DNA of 64,000 bases. Source: Caprella mutica. Lineage: Eukaryota; Arthropoda; Malacostraca; Amphipoda; Caprellidae. Under the pieces are notes generated by a model. The model saw nothing but the letters and a program-made list of their open reading frames with translations, was not told the origin of the DNA and did not search any database. Location of the stretch: contig CANNZV010002572.1 of NCBI GenBank assembly GCA_947561585.1, positions 28,616 through 92,615 of the forward strand, in the 5' to 3' direction. Below, one piece after another: positions 59,554 to 64,000 of this stretch. Both the position numbers and the translations under genes were made by a program. Position 1 is the stretch's first letter; each line of letters begins with the position of its first letter.

Positions 59554-59935
59554 CCCTAGTTCACGTCCCTATTTCATTTGTGGACGTGAAATAGGAATTG
59601 ATACAAATACTCCTTTTCTAGTTCACGTCTCTAAATGAAATAGAGATGTGAACTAGGAAGGAGGTATTTTTAAATTAATTTTCTTAAATTTAATAATTAT
59701 CTTTTATTTTATTATAACATATTGTTAAAAATTATTAGTTGACAGAAAATATAGTATCTTGACTACATCACAAATAATACTAAAAATTTCTATTTGAAAT
59801 TGTATTAAGTTCAGAAAATTACTAAAGATTTTATCATTCGTTAAAATATAAATCAATTAGAAAAATAAAATTAAAATAGGACGTTTACTCACTTTCTAGT
59901 TCACGCCTCTGAATGTAAAAGGGACGTGAACTAGG
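59554..59935. mobile_element. MITE with CCTAGTTCACGTCCC termini (unit D)
   Basis: Complete copy as in B and C, with nested inverted words. Confidence 0.75.
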
Positions 59936-60485
59936 AATTTATTGTTATTTGTTTTGAAATTGTATGATGGAATTACATATTTAGGCATAAAATAGAAAAA
60001 AATAATCTAGCCCTTTGAGAATTATTCTATACAGGTTTTATATTAAATGAGAGTTTTATAGACATCAGATTAAGAAAATATTCGTTATATCTATACTTAA
60101 TGTGATATATATTCAAACTGTATAGCATTTTTGAGGTACGTTATTAATAACCACCTTTCCATTAATACTATATTTTTCAGCTCATGATCTGTATTCACTT
60201 CGTTCAAAAGATTTCATGGTCGTAATTTATTGTAAAATATTCATTACTATTTTCAATAATTATTCACTATTTTTCCATCAAACTAAGTATGGAGGTAAAA
60301 AACTTTCTTGGAAACAATTGCATAATATTTGAATTATGTTTCGCTTCATTGATTAAACCGTCAGAAGTTTACCCCTTAAAAGATTGAATGTGGAGTTTGA
60401 GCTCGACATGACTTTATAATAGCGAATGAATATTCATACATGATTTGAATCAACTAAGATTTCATCACTTTTTTCATTCGATATA

Positions 60486-60915
60486 CAGTGAAACTTCTGA
60501 GTTATGCAGTACAAGCATCCCCCGCTTTAGTTACCAAATCACGACTCAGTTTAGTTACCAAACAGTAACTAAAGCGAATAAAAGTAACAAGAAATTTATA
60601 ATTGTCACTCCTTGATTATATATATAATCTTCTATGAGTTATAGAAAGAATATTTGTTTTTAGAGTTATTAGAGTACTACGTTTATAGGCACATTAATAA
60701 TAATATACAGTCTTTCATTATTTGAGACTGTGATGAAAAAGTTTAAAGTCGTGCATTTATTAAATGTTTTAAAATCCCTCCGTAGCTTAACTCTCACTCT
60801 GTATAGGTGAGTAATTAAAAGATACTTAGATTTCTATAATTATTGTGCTACATTTAAAAGCGCAATTTTATGCTCTATGAAATGTTTTTGGTAGTAGAGT
60901 AATAAGTTCCAAGTT
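60486..60915. mobile_element. truncated TA-flanked element at the array edge (unit D)
   Basis: The left end of the Tc1/mariner- or pogo-like element and of its nested MITE are present. Both are cut at 60915, where the array ends. Confidence 0.75.
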
Positions 60916-61030
60916 TAAAAAAGCTGTCTCCCATATGAGATTGGTCTACTCCCCTAATCTTTATACTGTGGTACTATTAGGTAGAAGGGGCGTAACGATT
61001 TCTCAACAACCTATGTGCGGGACCGTTCCG

Positions 61031-61080
61031 CTGTCGTGTGGTGACGTCACAGTTCACAAATGACGTCACCCTAGCGACAG
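61031..61080. repeat. hairpin with two TGACGTCA palindromes
   Basis: CTGTCG...GGTGACGTCA at 61031-61049 pairs with TGACGTCACC...CGACAG at 61061-61080. TGACGTCA is also the cAMP-response-element consensus, but inside a hairpin it more probably reflects the inverted repeat. Confidence 0.6.
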
Positions 61081-61832
61081 ACTGACAGTTCAGGGAGCGT
61101 TCTCACATCTCAAGAGTCGTTTCATAAAGGCCCGTCCACACCTTCACTCACGAGCGTCCACACCTTCACTCATGCCTCAAGAAATCGCTGCATGCGTGCA
61201 TTTATGCCCGTCATTTCTGGTGCACACGCATGCTTTTCATATCGCTCCCAGAGCGATAGCATGCGCACAGACCAGTAAAGTAGATGATGTTCCAATGCTG
61301 CGTGGACACCACTGCACAATAATTTGAGTGGAGAGAGACCGCGGGAAAATGAGAACCAATCAGAGACGGTAGGTGCGTGATGTCACACAAATTGGAAGTT
61401 ATTAGGGAAAACTAATTTAAATATTGCACGTTTTCTATGCTGTTCATTTTGAGGGGAGACTAAACTAAAACAGTTTTGATTTTAATGCACTCTTTTAGAT
61501 TAATTTATAGTTGTCATTTATTTGATAATAAAGTGAAAATTATCTTTAATATATACAATTTTTCCCACTCTTTCTTATTAACAGTGAAGACCATATACTA
61601 TAGTAACTATACTGTGCACATAATGATATACCACACGAAATAAATTCTTTTCACAGTAGGTTAATTAAAATTTTTTTTTTTTTGAAAGTTATATTTATAG
61701 CATATATTATTGAACATCAATTGGCATCATAGATTAGTGAAAAAAAAAACAGTTAGGGATAAAAGAAAGCACTTGAATGATTATTTAAAATGTTATTGGA
61801 TTGGTCATGTATCTACCTAGGTTGTAGTTATA

Positions 61833-61977
61833 AGGGTAAGTTCCGAATTACCGGTATGTTCCACATCTTCGGTCATATAAGAAAAAACTGTATTTTAAAA
61901 ATTAAATAATTATTAAAAATATAATTTTTCTTATATGACCGAAGATGAGGAACTGACCGGTAATTCGTATTTACCCT
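61833..61977. mobile_element. foldback MITE, AGGGTAA termini
   Basis: Nearly complete foldback of about 145 bp: AGGGTAAGTTCCGAATTACC at the left pairs with the inverted right end. The core arms contain TTCGGTCATATAAGAAAA. Related to the element at 27944-28116. Confidence 0.75.
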
Positions 61978-62776
61978 AGGGGGCCAGGTATTTATTGGAA
62001 TAGGTATCTATTAGTTATGATATTTTAAAACTAATAAATTTATAAAACTAGGTAAGAAGTTATTATGTTATAGGTACGCACTGATTGAAATATTAATAGT
62101 TTGAAGTATACACACAACTCTATAAGATTAACGACAGTTATAATTTCGATAGCAATAATAACAGACAACCTTTTCTTCCCACACTCTGCAGCGGAATGTT
62201 TAGATTTTGGCGTGGGCAGTGAACAACAAAACAGAAAAGTTCAAATTATAGAAAAATAATTTATGAGATTATTTATGAATATTTTGAAACAATAAAGGAA
62301 TATGAACATTCACAATCACAAAAATATAATTTTCGCATTAGGAGATATCATAAAATATACCTAATAATAACATCAGAAATAATGCAATAACGAATGTAGT
62401 GAGAATGATTGAAACGTCACGTACAAAGACAATATAAGATAGACGCTCAACTTGAGAACATGCAAAAATAATAACAACCAATCAGAAGCGATCAGTAGCA
62501 TACGTCACACCAAACAATAATAAACGTATGACCCCCCCCCCCTTGAAATTCACAGAAGGTTAATCTTTAATCTTATAGTGTGAAGTCATTAGAAATATAA
62601 ATATTCTCTACTGATTAGGGATCAGAGAACTAATTACTTTATTATTAATTAAGTTTACATGATCGCATATGTGGTTCAATTTAGTATTTCGAATATAATC
62701 TACCTTCTATTCGGAGAATAGTCATAACTAGGTATACCTAGCGAGTATAAATCTATATAGGTAGGATATTGTCTTA

Positions 62777-63319
62777 AGGCCCCCACACACTACACGAGCC
62801 GAGCCGCAGCAAGGCCTCTGGCTCGCGCGAGTCTACTTGGCTCGGCTCGTGCTATCTGCCTGCCCACACATTACACGAGCCGAGCATTAATTTGAAAGTT
62901 TTTTCTCTTAAGAGATAGGTAATACCATAGACATGGAAATTTATTTACATTAAATTTATTTACATTAAATTGATTTATATGAAATTTATTCACATGAAAA
63001 AAATATACATAAGTTTTTTTTTACATAATTCGTGTTGTCCGTGTTCGCCCGAGCGAAAGTATTTCCATGCTCAGTGGTTTGTCGGAGCGTCTGGACGGCG
63101 CTTTAGCTGACCGCAGGCTCGGCTCGTGCTATTTTAACCCCACATACTACCCGAGCCACGAGCCAAGCCAAATATCTGGAAGTGACAGATCAACACGAGC
63201 CGAACCACGAGCTTGATTGCGCGGCTCGGCTCGAAGTGCCCACACACTACACGATCTGGCTCGGGGCTCGGCTTGTTTGCTAAGGCTCGGCTCGTGGATC
63301 GTGTAGTGTGTGGGGGCCT
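62777..63319. mobile_element. PIF/Harbinger-like MITE with AGGCCCCCACACACTACACG termini
   Basis: Perfect terminal repeats of at least 20 bp flanked by TTA on both sides (62774-62776, 63320-63322). A 3-bp TWA duplication is the PIF/Harbinger signature. The interior is rich in GAGCCGAGCC and its inverse, with 18-bp tandem words (ATTTATTTACATTAA) at about 62938-62990. No coding frame. Confidence 0.85.
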
Positions 63320-63333
63320 TTAGACTACACTAA

Positions 63334-63725
63334 AGGGGTCTTTACACGGTAAGTGCTCAGTGCCACTTTGTGGTGACACTGCTCTATGCCACGCCCACTT
63401 TGCTACTTGCCCCACCCTCTTTGGCAAAACTTGGTGGTGACCAAGCTATCGCTCTGAGAGCGAACGCTCACCACAAAGTGCCACTGTCTGTCAGTAGCGA
63501 TTGCCAGACAATCAACAACCCCTTTCATTGGCCTAGTTCAAGAGCACCCATGCCTATAGAAAATAAAATCTAAAGATTATAAACATAAAACACTAAAAGC
63601 GTTAGTGTTTAATAGCATAGTAGATGCCCCGACCAAAGCACATTCTGCTCGTGTAAAGGCGCTGAGCTAATTGGTGGACAGTGTGGTGAATAGTGGCACT
63701 GACCAGTGCTCGTGTAAAGGCCCCT
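63334..63725. mobile_element. PIF/Harbinger-like MITE with AGGGG(T/C)CTTTACACG termini
   Basis: Termini pair over 15 bp, then imperfectly over AGTGCCACT, with TAA flanks (63331-63333 and 63726-63728). It lies 12 bp from the previous MITE's right end but has different termini, so it is a separate family. Confidence 0.85.
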
Positions 63726-64000
63726 TAAGTTGTTGGTATACCTTAACGCTGATTAGCTAGAAGTTGGGTCAGAGTGCTGACGTTAGTGCTAACACACTCT
63801 GTATTTTATAACATGGAGTTGAGCGTCTATTTTATATTGTCTTTGTCACGCACTTAACATTTTGACGTGCCATCAGTCGCTAGATATTTGAAATGACAAT
63901 ATTAGGACATCTTCTACTTTACTGGTCTGTGGCATGCATGCGAAATGCCGAAATCATCATTCATGCCAGTCCAAGTCACAGTATAAAGAGTAGGACGCTT

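Larger units (their letters stand above)
52716..60915 (+). repeat. tandem unit D, truncated at the right
   Basis: Follows units A-C up to AAGTTCCAAGTT inside the nested TA element, then passes into unrelated DNA. It carries a 134-bp deletion over the RING start, the 0.2-kb deletion shared with C, and a private loss of about 0.1 kb near 56272. Confidence 0.95.
60916..64000. other. flanking DNA beyond the array
   Basis: No similarity to the tandem units. Composition varies sharply: GC-richer stretches at 60990-61380 and in the MITEs near 62780-63730, AT-rich between. No protein-coding gene recognised; the 67-codon frame at 63370-63573 lies within a MITE. An 11-base C run is at about 62532-62542 and a tandem pair of CGTCCACACCTTCACTCA lies at 61131-61170. 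Confidence 0.7.

Noticed and set aside
65..60915. The array as a joined-haplotype assembly artefact
   Set aside because: Not excluded, but four units with private insertions, private and shared deletions and distinct retrotransposon lesions fit real duplicates better than two haplotypes.
61042..61068. Two TGACGTCA sites as a cAMP-response promoter
   Set aside because: They are the two arms of one hairpin and no gene follows within the window.

Overview
The window is AT-rich metazoan DNA, most likely from an arthropod. The evidence is spliceosomal introns in a transposon gene, a Ty3/gypsy retrotransposon, CACTA-like (CMC), Harbinger-like and Tc1/mariner/pogo-like DNA elements, and very little coding DNA. 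No bacterial operon, CRISPR array, rRNA or tRNA was recognised. The species cannot be named from this sequence.

The dominant structure is a head-to-tail tandem array of a unit of about 10 kb, present four times on the plus strand: A (65-12820), B (12821-22756), C (27301-27710 plus 40127-48199) and D (52716-60915, truncated on the right). Each unit has one convincing gene, an intronless 326-codon protein with a C-terminal C3HC4 RING finger (probable E3 ubiquitin ligase) that is clearly more GC-rich than its surroundings. The copies are at 7091-8071, 17016-17996, 42653-43633 and 56754-57665; the last has lost its start and upstream region. The rest of each unit is AT-rich: a foldback with arms of about 120 bp, a conserved 91-codon ORF of doubtful status, a nested MITE, and a TA-flanked DNA transposon carrying a second one inside it.

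A Ty3/gypsy retrotransposon with 186-bp LTRs sits on the minus strand at exactly the same site and with the same 5-bp duplication at the B/C and C/D junctions. The first 64 bases of the window are the end of another LTR at that site. The A/B junction is the empty site. Array amplification therefore carried the retrotransposon along. The two complete copies are dead through different mutations.

Unit C is interrupted by 12.4 kb of foreign DNA (27711-40126) that ends in a CACACAGAGAAA-type terminal repeat next to TA. It contains a four-exon SAM-domain gene and a zinc-finger/CACTA-like transposase, so I read it as a left-truncated autonomous CMC-like transposon. Unit A carries a 2.8-kb element with the same terminal repeat and TA duplication. 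A diverged stretch near the right end of the autonomous element also matches, inverted, the doubtful small ORF upstream of the RING gene in every unit.

After 60915 the array stops and the last 3 kb is flanking DNA with several MITEs and scattered inverted-repeat arms. The working picture is a recently amplified, possibly still evolving RING-gene array in a transposon-rich region.
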